Assembly (NCBI GenBank): GCA_902624185.1
Contig: CACNWU010000004.1
Span: forward strand, 38,068-102,067
Direction of reading: 5' to 3'
DNA: 64,000 bases
DNA from: an uncultured Pelagibacteraceae bacterium
Lineage (GTDB): Bacteria > Pseudomonadota > Alphaproteobacteria > Pelagibacterales > Pelagibacteraceae
The notes beneath the pieces were generated by a model. That model was not told the origin of the DNA, searched no databases, and was given only the letters and a program-made list of their open reading frames with translations. The translations under genes and the position numbers were made by a program. Below, piece after piece: positions 37,577 to 45,442 of this stretch. Every line of letters starts with the position of its first letter. Position 1 is the stretch's first letter.

Positions 37577-38386
37577 ATGCCTAAAAAAATAAAATTAAAA
37601 AAAAAAGAAATTAAAAAACCAAAAAAAATTGGTCAAATTTTTAATAAAGTATTTGAACAATACAAAAAAAAACAAAAACTTAATGAAAAAAAAGAAATTA
37701 AATTAAGAGAAGAAAATATTAAAAAAGAATTGATAAGAATTAAAACAAAGGAAAAGGAACAAAAGATAAAAGAGGAAGAATTAAAAAAAATTGAGGACCA
37801 AATTAAGAAAAAGGACGAAGATTTAAGAAAAAAAGATTTAAGATTGATACAAAAAGATGATGATCTGAGGATTAAAGATAAAGATCAAAAAGCAAAAGAG
37901 AAAGAAATTTTTACTAAAGAAGAAAATTTTAAGATTAAGGACGAACAGCTCAAAATAAAAGAGTTATCCTTAAAAGAAAAAGATGAAAATATTAAGAATG
38001 TTGAAAAAGAACAAAAAAAGAAAAATGAGGAACTTAAATTAAAATCAGAGGCACAAGAACGAAAAGAATTAGATCTTAAAATCAGAGAGGAAGAGCAAAA
38101 AAAGAAGGATTTAAAAGAGTCAAGAAAAAAACAGAAAGAACTTAAGTTAAAAGAAGAAGAAGAAAATCGTCAAAAAGACTTAGAAGCTCAAAAGATTAAA
38201 GAGTGGGAAGACAAATTTGATGAAGAACAGAGAATAAAATTAAAAGAAGAATTACAAAAAGAAGAAAGATTAAAAAGAAGAGAACAATTAAGAAAAGCTA
38301 TCGAAGAAGAAAAAGATAGATCTCTGCAAGATGAATTATTCAAAAGACTAGATGACTTTGAAGTAAACGAGTCAAAAAAGAATTAA
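37577..38386 (+). CDS. Lys/Glu-rich heptad-repeat protein of unknown function
   Basis: 269 residues made mostly of Lys and Glu, with a single Trp and no Cys. I do not recognise a family. From residue 35 to 181 it is a strict 7-residue repeat: positions 41, 48, 55 and so on to 174 are all I, L, F or Q (20 consecutive units), with Lys usually at the third place of each unit. The spacing of the few hydrophobic residues does not follow the 3/4 pattern of a standard coiled coil, so a long charged single helix is as likely. There is no signal peptide or membrane segment. A 106-bp gap precedes it. Confidence 0.75.
   Translation: MPKKIKLKKKEIKKPKKIGQIFNKVFEQYKKKQKLNEKKEIKLREENIKKELIRIKTKEKEQKIKEEELKKIEDQIKKKDEDLRKKDLRLIQKDDDLRIKDKDQKAKEKEIFTKEENFKIKDEQLKIKELSLKEKDENIKNVEKEQKKKNEELKLKSEAQERKELDLKIREEEQKKKDLKESRKKQKELKLKEEEENRQKDLEAQKIKEWEDKFDEEQRIKLKEELQKEERLKRREQLRKAIEEEKDRSLQDELFKRLDDFEVNESKKN
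37679..38119 (+). repeat. 21-bp-period coding repeat (7-residue units)
   Basis: About 21 consecutive units of 21 bp inside the Lys/Glu-rich gene. Examples are KIKDEQL, KIKELSL, KEKDENI, KNVEKEQ and KKKNEEL, which follow each other without a gap. The DNA of neighbouring units is diverged, so the period is maintained at protein level rather than being a recent slippage product. Confidence 0.8.
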
Positions 38387-38437
38387 TCAAAAACTAGATT
38401 AAAACCTTAAATAATTTTTGAATGGAAATTTTTTATT

Positions 38438-38668
38438 TTGATGAATAAAAGTAATTCAGCTAAACTCTGGAAAAAAATGCAACAAGCAGGGGATTATTTG
38501 CTTGGACAGTTGCCCAACCATCCAAACCACCCCAAGGGAAGAAATCCATATGCACATGTTGCTCTTTGCGTCAAAGAAAATTTTAATATGAGTTACAAAG
38601 ATATTCCTGACGAAAAACTTGAGGAAGTTTTACTATATATTGAATTCTTAAAAAAAAACCCAAGTTAG
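38438..38668 (+). CDS. Small conserved-looking protein with HPNHPKGRNPYAHV motif
   Basis: 76 residues, soluble, no signal peptide. I do not recognise the family. The centre LPNHPNHPKGRNPYAHVALCVKENF (quoted as landmarks HPNHPKGRNPY and AHVALC) is rich in His, Pro, Asn and Gly, quite unlike the Lys-rich background, which suggests it is under selection. Met1 and Met2 are both possible starts. It is 51 bp after the heptad-repeat gene, so the two may be co-transcribed. The stop is 1 bp from the convergent FkbM gene. Confidence 0.7.
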   Translation: MMNKSNSAKLWKKMQQAGDYLLGQLPNHPNHPKGRNPYAHVALCVKENFNMSYKDIPDEKLEEVLLYIEFLKKNPS

Positions 38669-38669
38669 A

Positions 38670-39368
38670 TTATATTTTTGCAAAAATTTTATTTAATCCA
38701 CTTTGAAAAACTAATGAATAGCCCTTATTTTCAAAAAATTTTAATTTTTCATCTTTAATAAAATAACTATCATCATCTTCAAAACATATAATCTCTGGAT
38801 CAATTATTGAAAGATCTGTCTCTGATAAAACTTTATTATTAATACCCTCAATATCAATATTTAGAAAATTTATTTTTCCTACTTCTCGAAATAGATCATT
38901 AATATAAATATTTTTTACTTTTTGCGTTTTGTAACTAATTTTTGGATTATTTTTTTTAAATTTTGCTAATCTTTTTTCAATAAATTCTTTGGAGATAGTA
39001 CTGTACTCTCCTATAGACCGATTAAAATGATAAAAATCAATTTCTATATCTTTTTTATTTTCTGTTACTGCACCTTTAATCAGTTTTACTTTGTTTCCTC
39101 TGTAAAATTTAAAATTATTTAGTTTGTAATTTTCAATATCTACACAAAAACCAGTATAACCATTTTTGTGTAAAAGATAGGTGTTAGAGTATAAAACTGG
39201 ATGATAAGCCCCAATATCAAGATATTTTCCATTGATAATTTTTTTATAGTTTAACAAGTAGTCTTTTATAATAAAATCTTCACCATATTGAGTATAGGTT
39301 TTTTTAAATTTGAATTGATACTTGATATTTAAAAATAAAATTTTAAGTAGATCTATAAAATTTTTCAT
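38670..39368 (-). CDS. FkbM-family SAM-dependent methyltransferase
   Basis: 232 residues. YTQYGEDFIIKDYL and GKYLDIGAYHP (SAM loop) start the domain, and INFLNIDIEG plus the C-terminal end complete it. FkbM enzymes usually O-methylate sugars or polyketides, often at the cell surface. Here the gene overlaps the amidinotransferase stop by 4 bp (ATGA), so it is translated with that operon. A role as N-methyltransferase for a guanidino product is possible but not supported by family knowledge. Confidence 0.82.
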   Translation of the reverse strand: MKNFIDLLKILFLNIKYQFKFKKTYTQYGEDFIIKDYLLNYKKIINGKYLDIGAYHPVLYSNTYLLHKNGYTGFCVDIENYKLNNFKFYRGNKVKLIKGAVTENKKDIEIDFYHFNRSIGEYSTISKEFIEKRLAKFKKNNPKISYKTQKVKNIYINDLFREVGKINFLNIDIEGINNKVLSETDLSIIDPEIICFEDDDSYFIKDEKLKFFENKGYSLVFQSGLNKIFAKI

Positions 39369-40480
39369 TGTTTTGGGAAGTAATCTTTCAAATCACCATC
39401 TCTATAAACGTCAGCAGTACAGCAATGAAGGCCTCCTCCGAAAGCATAAGCATCCCTTAACTCAACAGGTATTACTTCCATACCAAGTTTATCAAGTTGA
39501 TCTGCTTGATATTTCTCACTTTTCTCAACACAAACTGTTTTTGAATCTAAAACTAAAACATTCATTGAGAGCCAAACCGAGGAATAGCAAAGTGGAGGTG
39601 GTTCGTTATGTGATGGTTGTGCTGCATCAATTATTTCCCACCCATTTTTTTCGAATAATACCCTTTGTTCTTTTGGCAATCTTCTCTGAGGATTATTTAT
39701 AATAATTCCTTCTTTAATTGGTGTAAAAGTTGCATCAATATGTATCGGATATGGATCACCTGGAAAATTTACAGCATGCACTCTGTGATCCTTGTAATGT
39801 CTTTTAAGCCAATCAATCCCCTTTAAATTTGTTGTAAAACCATGTTGGACAATTAAATCTTTACCAAACCTTAATACATCTGCAGCATCAAATAACGGTT
39901 CTTCCTCAGTTGTTACAAAATATTTATCCTCAGTCCATCTTAGTCTTTTTTCTATACCAATTTTGTCAGATAAATAGTCTTTTCTATAATCATTGTCCGT
40001 TAATCTTGGTTTTGGTGCAGACTCATGCCTCATATTTGGATCAGCGTTATAATATTCTTTTAAGAGAGGTCTGTAACATAAATATTCAAACCATCTGCAT
40101 CGGTAGCTCATTGTTGCCTCTAAAATTTCGTTTCCAACAGTCAACAAAACATCTCTTGGGGGCATGCAGCCAAACATAGTTTTAGCCTCCCAATCAGGAG
40201 TAGATGTTTTTTGATTAAAATCTATAGGAGTAGGTCTGTCCACTTTAATCCCTCTCTTTTGTAACATATTTGAAAAATTATCTAATAATTGATTGGCTTT
40301 ATCTATAGAATCTTTTGTTCTTGGACCAAACTTTCCCCTCATATCTGAGTCTTCGGGAACTTTGGCATCTAAGGCTGGTTCTGGTGCTGGTATGCAGGTA
40401 CCATCTGCTCTTCCTACTATTACATGTTTTAGAGGATCCCATTCGTTCCAACTATTCACTTTAATTTTATCTTTATTCAT
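39365..40480 (-). CDS. Glycine amidinotransferase (AGAT)-like enzyme
   Basis: 371 residues, resembling the vertebrate L-arginine:glycine amidinotransferase along its length. SWNEWDPLKHVIVGRADGT and the NEILEATMSYRCRWFEY block are close. The catalytic triad is visible: Asp198 in LFDAADVLRFGKD, His247 in PIHIDATF and Cys353 in FGGGLHCCTADV. AGAT makes guanidinoacetate and ornithine from arginine and glycine; bacterial relatives use other acceptors. The start is immediately after the creatinase stop, with a perfect AGGAGG. Actual acceptor unknown. Confidence 0.87.
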   Translation of the reverse strand: MNKDKIKVNSWNEWDPLKHVIVGRADGTCIPAPEPALDAKVPEDSDMRGKFGPRTKDSIDKANQLLDNFSNMLQKRGIKVDRPTPIDFNQKTSTPDWEAKTMFGCMPPRDVLLTVGNEILEATMSYRCRWFEYLCYRPLLKEYYNADPNMRHESAPKPRLTDNDYRKDYLSDKIGIEKRLRWTEDKYFVTTEEEPLFDAADVLRFGKDLIVQHGFTTNLKGIDWLKRHYKDHRVHAVNFPGDPYPIHIDATFTPIKEGIIINNPQRRLPKEQRVLFEKNGWEIIDAAQPSHNEPPPLCYSSVWLSMNVLVLDSKTVCVEKSEKYQADQLDKLGMEVIPVELRDAYAFGGGLHCCTADVYRDGDLKDYFPKQ

Positions 40481-41698
40481 TTATCCTCCTATAATATTGT
40501 GCTCAGGCCCAAAAGGAAACTTTGTAATATTTTCTGCTCCATCTTTACCAATTATCAAAATATCGTGCTCTCTATAACCTCCAGATCCTGGTTTTCCCTC
40601 TGGAATCAAAATCATTGGTTCCATTGATACAACCATATTTTCCTGCAACACAGTATCAATGTCCTCTCTAAGTTCTAAGCCTGCTTCTCTTCCATAAAAA
40701 TGAGACAGAACTCCAAAAGAGTGTCCATAACCAAATGTTCTATATTGAAGATATCCAAGTTCTGCAAAAAGCTCATTTAGCTCATTACAAATATCTGAAC
40801 ATTTTATTCCAGGTTTAATCAACTCAAGACCTCTTTTGTGAACTTTCACATTAGCTTCCCAAGCTTTTAAAGATGCATCATCAATAGAATTAAGAAACAG
40901 TGTTCTTTCAAGAGCAGTATAATATCCTGAAATCATTGGAAATGTATTTAATGATAAAATATCCCCATTGACTAATTTTCGATTTGTCTTAGGATTATGC
41001 GCGCCGTCAGTATTTATTCCAGATTGAAACCAGACCCAGGTATCCATATATTCAGCATTAGGATAAGTTTTTGCAATTTCTCTCTCCATTTTATCCCTAC
41101 CAAAAATTGCAATTTCTAATTCAGAAGCTCCTTGTTTGATATTTTTTACAATTTCTTCTCCCCCAATATCAGCAATTCTCGCACCATTTTTTATTAAATC
41201 AATTTCCTCATCAGACTTAATCATTCTAAGTTTCATAAGTTCTTTGGATACATCTACAAAAACTGAAAATGAAAAAATTGAGCCAATTTTTTCTCTGATT
41301 TCTAAAGTGACATGATCGTTTTCGATACCAATATTTTTTGGAGGATCGTTTCTACCAACTATCGAAACTATTGCTTTTAAAAAATTATCTCTTTTCCAAT
41401 CTGTATAAATTACATTTCCACAATGTGATCTTCGCCAAGGTTGTGAAGCATCTATGTTTGCAGAAATTGTTGAAATTTTATCTTTTGTTATTACACACCC
41501 ATATGCTCTACCAAACGAACAGTAAATAAACCCTGTATAATACGCAATATTATGCATTGAAGTTAAAATGATCATGTCTATTTTTTTATTAGACATTAAT
41601 TTTCTAATTTTAGAAATTCTATCTTGATATTCTTTTTCTGAAAAAGGAAGTGTAGCTTTTTCCCCATTTTTTAATTCAAAAAAATCTGGTCTCTCCAT
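40481..41698 (-). CDS. Creatinase (creatine amidinohydrolase), M24 fold
   Basis: 405 residues, close to Pseudomonas putida creatinase over the whole length as I remember that sequence. Creatinase hydrolyses creatine to sarcosine and urea. Seen: FIYCSFGRAYG, with the equivalents of the carboxylate-binding Arg64 and of Phe62; FQSGINTDGAHNP, with the catalytic His (H234 here); TALERTLFL and SMEPMI, with the conserved glutamates; and GREAGLELREDID. The metal ligands of peptidase relatives are not expected. It is flanked by an EamA transporter 12 bp upstream and the amidinotransferase immediately downstream. Confidence 0.9.
   Translation of the reverse strand: MERPDFFELKNGEKATLPFSEKEYQDRISKIRKLMSNKKIDMIILTSMHNIAYYTGFIYCSFGRAYGCVITKDKISTISANIDASQPWRRSHCGNVIYTDWKRDNFLKAIVSIVGRNDPPKNIGIENDHVTLEIREKIGSIFSFSVFVDVSKELMKLRMIKSDEEIDLIKNGARIADIGGEEIVKNIKQGASELEIAIFGRDKMEREIAKTYPNAEYMDTWVWFQSGINTDGAHNPKTNRKLVNGDILSLNTFPMISGYYTALERTLFLNSIDDASLKAWEANVKVHKRGLELIKPGIKCSDICNELNELFAELGYLQYRTFGYGHSFGVLSHFYGREAGLELREDIDTVLQENMVVSMEPMILIPEGKPGSGGYREHDILIIGKDGAENITKFPFGPEHNIIGG
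40485..40490 (-). promoter_or_regulatory. Strong Shine-Dalgarno site of the amidinotransferase gene
   Basis: On the minus strand the sequence is AGGAGG-ATAA-ATG, with the SD inside the last codons of creatinase and the start codon adjoining its TAA. A full AGGAGG is rare in this window, so the amidinotransferase is probably translated strongly relative to its neighbours. Confidence 0.65.
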
Positions 41699-41710
41699 AA
41701 ATTTTGAAAT

Positions 41711-42616
41711 TTAGTTTAACGCAATAAACCTTCTATTAGTCCTCATTATTAAACTATAATAAGTAATAGACAAAAACAGAAAGAATCCTCCAATAATAGT
41801 ATTTGTGCTTGGAATCTCATTTATGCCAAAGATAGGTAACCATACCCAAAAAATACCTCCTATGACCTCAGTTAGCGAAAGTAAGGTAAGTTCTGCAGCT
41901 GGTATAGCTTTTGAGCCAATAGAGTAAAGAATTAAACCAAAGCAAACTAAGGTACCATGTAAAGAAAAAAGAGTCCCATTATAACTGGTTGAAAAAAAAA
42001 CTAAATCATTGCTTAAAATAAAAATAGACGCTACCGCAAGACAAAAAAATCCTGAAAATGCAACAGTGGTAAACTTTGGTGTTTCTTTTCTCCAACGCAA
42101 AGTGACTGAAAAAATAGAAAAACCAATAGAAGATGTTAAACCAAATATAAATCCTATGAGTGACGCCTTATTAGTATTACCAAAAGCCATAATAACTATA
42201 CCGATTGTGGCAATAGCTATTGATACCCAAACATTAAGAGAAATTTTTTCTCTTAAAAATAAAAAACCTAATAGAGCTGTAAAAAAAGGCATTGCTGCTA
42301 AACACAATAAGGTAATTGCTGCACTAGTATTTGTTATTGAATAAATAAAAGTTATCATTGCTATGCCTAAACCGGTGCCACCAATTAGGCCTGATATACC
42401 GATCTTTAAATAATTTTTATAAAAATTTTTTCCTTCCTCAAAAAAAAGATAAAGATTCAAAACTATAAAAATTGTTAGACCTCTTCCAAATATATATTGC
42501 CAAGGAACTAATTCTGGTTGATCCATGTACCTTACAACTAATGGGCCAAACGACCATAATATTCCAGCAAACAAAACTACTGGGATAGCAACTTTTTCAT
42601 TTTTTAGCTCAAGCAT
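41711..42616 (-). CDS. EamA/DMT-family transporter of the creatinase operon
   Basis: 301 residues, ten membrane helices in two EamA repeats, with FLREKIS at the end of repeat one. It precedes creatinase by 12 bp on the same strand, so import or export of a guanidino compound or related amine is a reasonable guess from context. The gap to upstream moeA is 50 bp, so it may be the first gene of its own transcript or a continuation of mobA-moeA. Confidence 0.83.
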   Translation of the reverse strand: MLELKNEKVAIPVVLFAGILWSFGPLVVRYMDQPELVPWQYIFGRGLTIFIVLNLYLFFEEGKNFYKNYLKIGISGLIGGTGLGIAMITFIYSITNTSAAITLLCLAAMPFFTALLGFLFLREKISLNVWVSIAIATIGIVIMAFGNTNKASLIGFIFGLTSSIGFSIFSVTLRWRKETPKFTTVAFSGFFCLAVASIFILSNDLVFFSTSYNGTLFSLHGTLVCFGLILYSIGSKAIPAAELTLLSLTEVIGGIFWVWLPIFGINEIPSTNTIIGGFFLFLSITYYSLIMRTNRRFIALN

Positions 42617-42666
42617 TTCTAATATTTAATTCCAAATAGTTTGAACTACAACAAAAATGAGGTCAG

Positions 42667-43920
42667 TTAGAAAAATATTTTATTTGGATGATTTGGAAAA
42701 AAACAATCCACAATTTCTCCTTTTTTAAATTTTGATTTGCCAGATGGCAATAAAGTCCAGATATTTGATTTATTAAATGATTGAATTTTAAATGACTCTT
42801 GGCCTTTTAAAACTTCAACCTCAACTTTACCATTTTTAGTTGTATACATTTTACTTTTTGCAAAACGAGTAAAATTTGCTTTTTTGATAAATTTCCTTCT
42901 TAAAATTGCTTTTATTGGTTTTTCTTTTTCAATACCTAATAAATTTTGTAAATAAGGAAAAACAAAAAATCTAAAACATGCAGCAGACGAAATAGGATTA
43001 CCAGGAAGGCCAAAAATTACTTTGTCAATTTTTTTAAACTTTGCAAACAAAATTGGTTTACCAGGTCTTATAGCAACACTTTTAAAGTAATTAGAAATTT
43101 TAAATTTTTTAATTATATTTGGAATAAAATCAAATTTACCAGCTGAAACAGCACCTGAAGTAATGATAATATCAATTTTAGAATTTAAAATCTGTTGAAT
43201 TTTTTTGGTAAAATAAATTTGATGATTATCTTTTAAAATACCACCATCAATAAAATTGAATAAAAAATTTTTTTTTAAGGACTGTATATAATAACTGTTT
43301 GAGTTTCTTACTTTCCACTCTGGAATTTTTTCCTTATTTGAAATTTCATTTCCTGTCGAAAAGAAAACGATATTTGGAATTTTTTTAACTTTTACATATT
43401 TTATCCCTAATGTTTTTAAAGCTAAAATATGATGTGGTTGTAATATTGTCCCCTTCTTAAATAATAAATCATTTTTTTTATAATCTGATCCTTTGAATCT
43501 TATATGTTGGTATTTTTTTATTTTTTGATCAATCTTGATAAATTTTGAATTTTTTTTATTGGGAAAAAAAACTATTTTTTCAATTGGGATTATTGTATTA
43601 AAACTTTTTGGAAGAAGTCCTCCTGTCATAATTTCAACTGTTTCAAATTTTTTTATTCTTTTTTTAATTGGTTTGTCACCCGCAGCTATAATTCCTACAA
43701 TTTTAAAAAGTTTACTTTTTTTTTTACTTAAATATCTTGTATCTTCAGATTTAATAGCATACCCATCAAAGGCTGAATTATTACCTGAAGGATTATTTGT
43801 TGGGCTCTTAATGTCTATTGCAGCTACTCTATTTAAACAATTATCTGTCTTAATAGTTTCATTTTCAATTTTAATTTTTAAATTATCAAGTATGATTCTT
43901 GAACGTCTATAACTTATCAT
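42667..43920 (-). CDS. moeA: Molybdopterin molybdenumtransferase MoeA
   Basis: Inserts molybdenum into adenylylated molybdopterin. 417 residues, slightly above the usual 400-410. NPSGNNSAFDGYAIKSED near the N-terminus, VEIMTGG, the IITSGAVSAGKFDFIP block (GGxSxGxxD-type with a Ser-Ala variant) and IFGLPGNPISSA are typical. It overlaps mobA by 14 bp. Both supply the cofactor of the formate dehydrogenase encoded divergently next door. Confidence 0.93.
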   Translation of the reverse strand: MISYRRSRIILDNLKIKIENETIKTDNCLNRVAAIDIKSPTNNPSGNNSAFDGYAIKSEDTRYLSKKKSKLFKIVGIIAAGDKPIKKRIKKFETVEIMTGGLLPKSFNTIIPIEKIVFFPNKKNSKFIKIDQKIKKYQHIRFKGSDYKKNDLLFKKGTILQPHHILALKTLGIKYVKVKKIPNIVFFSTGNEISNKEKIPEWKVRNSNSYYIQSLKKNFLFNFIDGGILKDNHQIYFTKKIQQILNSKIDIIITSGAVSAGKFDFIPNIIKKFKISNYFKSVAIRPGKPILFAKFKKIDKVIFGLPGNPISSAACFRFFVFPYLQNLLGIEKEKPIKAILRRKFIKKANFTRFAKSKMYTTKNGKVEVEVLKGQESFKIQSFNKSNIWTLLPSGKSKFKKGEIVDCFFPNHPNKIFF

Positions 43921-44521
43921 TATTAATCATTTTAATTGCTTTTTTTAAATCCTCTTTAGTATTTATATTAAAAAATGGATCAGAATCTTCATGTTCAATA
44001 TTTACAGTTTTTACACCAATAGAATTAGCCCAAAGCTCTACTTTTCTTTCACCTCTCTGTAGATCAGTTTCTAATTGTCCAATCAAATCTGTTGACCATA
44101 GTCCAAAAATATTATGTCTTTTTTTTTTACTTTTAATAAAAAATAATTTGCTTTCAGTAATCTTTATATTTTTAAAAAAAAATTTTAATTCTTTTTTTGA
44201 AAAAAAAGGTGTGTCTGATGGAAAAGTTGAAATCCATTTATATTTTTTGTCATTTTCTTTGATCCATTTCATTGCAGTCAAAACACCTCCTAGTGGTCCC
44301 AAACCACTTTTAAAATCTTCTGTAATTGAAATTTTTTCTGATTGCATAAAATTAATTGGGTCGTTTGCAATAACTAAAATTTCTTTAAATTCATTAATAA
44401 TTTCAGAAAGAATATAATCTATCATCAATCTATTTTGTAATTTTATTTGAGATTTATTTTGTCCGAATCTCTGTGACTTTCCACCTGCTAGCACAACTCC
44501 TAAAACATTGTTAAGATCCAT
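43907..44521 (-). CDS. mobA: Molybdenum cofactor guanylyltransferase MobA
   Basis: Adds GMP to make the bis-MGD form used by DMSO-reductase-family enzymes such as FdsA. 204 residues. The nucleotidyltransferase loop GVVLAGGKSQRFGQNKS sits at the N-terminus, and GLGPLGGVLTAM and ISTFPSDTPFFSKK follow. It is divergent from the fds locus, with 42 bp between starts, so the two could share a control region. Confidence 0.93.
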   Translation of the reverse strand: MDLNNVLGVVLAGGKSQRFGQNKSQIKLQNRLMIDYILSEIINEFKEILVIANDPINFMQSEKISITEDFKSGLGPLGGVLTAMKWIKENDKKYKWISTFPSDTPFFSKKELKFFFKNIKITESKLFFIKSKKKRHNIFGLWSTDLIGQLETDLQRGERKVELWANSIGVKTVNIEHEDSDPFFNINTKEDLKKAIKMINNDKL

Positions 44522-44563
44522 AAAATAAAATATAAAACATTAAAAATTGATTTAAAGATTAAT

Positions 44564-44965
44564 ATGGATTTAAAAATTCTTGAAATAGCGTCTAATACTG
44601 AAAACAACAAAATTATTCGTAATTTTACTCATAGGTCAAAAGATAAAAATCCAATCTGCGGTGATGAAATGGAAATAAGTTTAGTGGTAAAAAATGACAC
44701 AGTCATGGACATGGGATACCAATGTAAATCATGTGTTTATTGTCAGGCATCCGTCAGTCTACTTTCCCAAAAAATAAAGAATAAAAAACTTCAAGAAATA
44801 AAGGAATTTGTTACCTCATGTGAAAATATATTTGAGAATACAAAAAATGATATGGAAAAAAATTGGAAAGAATTTTTACAATTATTTGATAAAAAAAATT
44901 TATCTAGAAAAGAATGCTTGCTTCTACCGTTAAGAACTGTATTAAAAGCATTAAAGATAAGATGA
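44564..44965 (+). CDS. NifU/SufU-like Fe-S scaffold protein at head of formate dehydrogenase locus
   Basis: 133 residues related to the IscU/SufU scaffold. The three expected cysteine positions are present in NPICGDEM, in the CKSCVYCQASVSLL segment and in SRKECLLLPL near the C-terminus. The middle site has two extra cysteines, giving CxxCxxC. It is the first gene before HPP-fdhD-fdsB-fdsA, and FdsBA carries many Fe-S clusters, so dedicated cluster delivery is a plausible role. The general SUF/ISC genes are not in the window. Confidence 0.8.
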   Translation: MDLKILEIASNTENNKIIRNFTHRSKDKNPICGDEMEISLVVKNDTVMDMGYQCKSCVYCQASVSLLSQKIKNKKLQEIKEFVTSCENIFENTKNDMEKNWKEFLQLFDKKNLSRKECLLLPLRTVLKALKIR

Positions 44966-45438
44966 TTAATATTAATAAAGAAATTTTTAAAAAAGCTGTA
45001 CTGGCTGGAATTTTCTCAGCATTCACAATAGGTGTTCTAACCGTTCTAACTTATAAAAGTACTTTAGGTTTATTTATAGCCGGATCTTTTGGATCTTCGA
45101 TGGTTTTATTATTTGGTTTTCCTGAAAGTCCGTTTGCTCAACCAAAAAATGTTTTTTTTGGCCATTTAGTTACTGCACTTGTAGGTGTAATTTTTGTAAC
45201 TTTTGTGCCATTACCAATGTTCATTAATATTGCATTAGCTGTCGGAGTTGGAATTTTTTTTATGATATTATTAAATATTGTACATCCCCCAGCAGGTGGA
45301 AATCCTATAATGGTAATTATTGGAAGTGTTTCTTATGATTATTTATTAAGTCCAATTATATTTGGATGTATTATCATTATTTCATTAGCTATTTTAATTA
45401 ATAAATTTTTACTTAAAAAGAATTATCCGTTAAAATGA
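44962..45438 (+). CDS. HPP-family membrane protein
   Basis: Membrane protein with about four or five helices. The HPP signature appears as NIVHPPAGGNPIMVIIG, and GSFGSSMVLLFGFPESPFAQPKN is the conserved first half. The tracked start (44914) gives 174 residues, but ATG 44962 overlaps the upstream stop as ATGA and starts MININKEIFKKAV, which I prefer. Some HPP proteins are implicated in nitrite transport. Here, in a formate dehydrogenase locus, formate or molybdate-related transport could be considered, without direct evidence. Confidence 0.83.
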   Translation: MININKEIFKKAVLAGIFSAFTIGVLTVLTYKSTLGLFIAGSFGSSMVLLFGFPESPFAQPKNVFFGHLVTALVGVIFVTFVPLPMFINIALAVGVGIFFMILLNIVHPPAGGNPIMVIIGSVSYDYLLSPIIFGCIIIISLAILINKFLLKKNYPLK

Positions 45439-45442
45439 TTGG

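Noticed and set aside
37577-38386. TolA/IgA-type or S-layer function for the Lys/Glu protein
   Set aside because: No membrane anchor, signal peptide or TolA C-terminal domain; similarity would be by composition only.
39322-40577. Plus-strand ORFs opposite the amidinotransferase (39322-39702, 39910-40179, 40293-40577)
   Set aside because: All are shadows of a strongly conserved enzyme on the other strand.
40481-41698. Xaa-Pro aminopeptidase instead of creatinase
   Set aside because: The fold is shared, but the sequence follows creatinase along its whole length, including SFGR, the GINTDGAHNP histidine and GREAGLELRED, and lacks the usual metal-ligand pattern of the peptidases.
43899-44417. 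172-codon ORF on the plus strand opposite mobA
   Set aside because: It lies wholly antisense to a clear MobA, shows no recognisable domain, and long antisense ORFs are common in this A+T-rich DNA.
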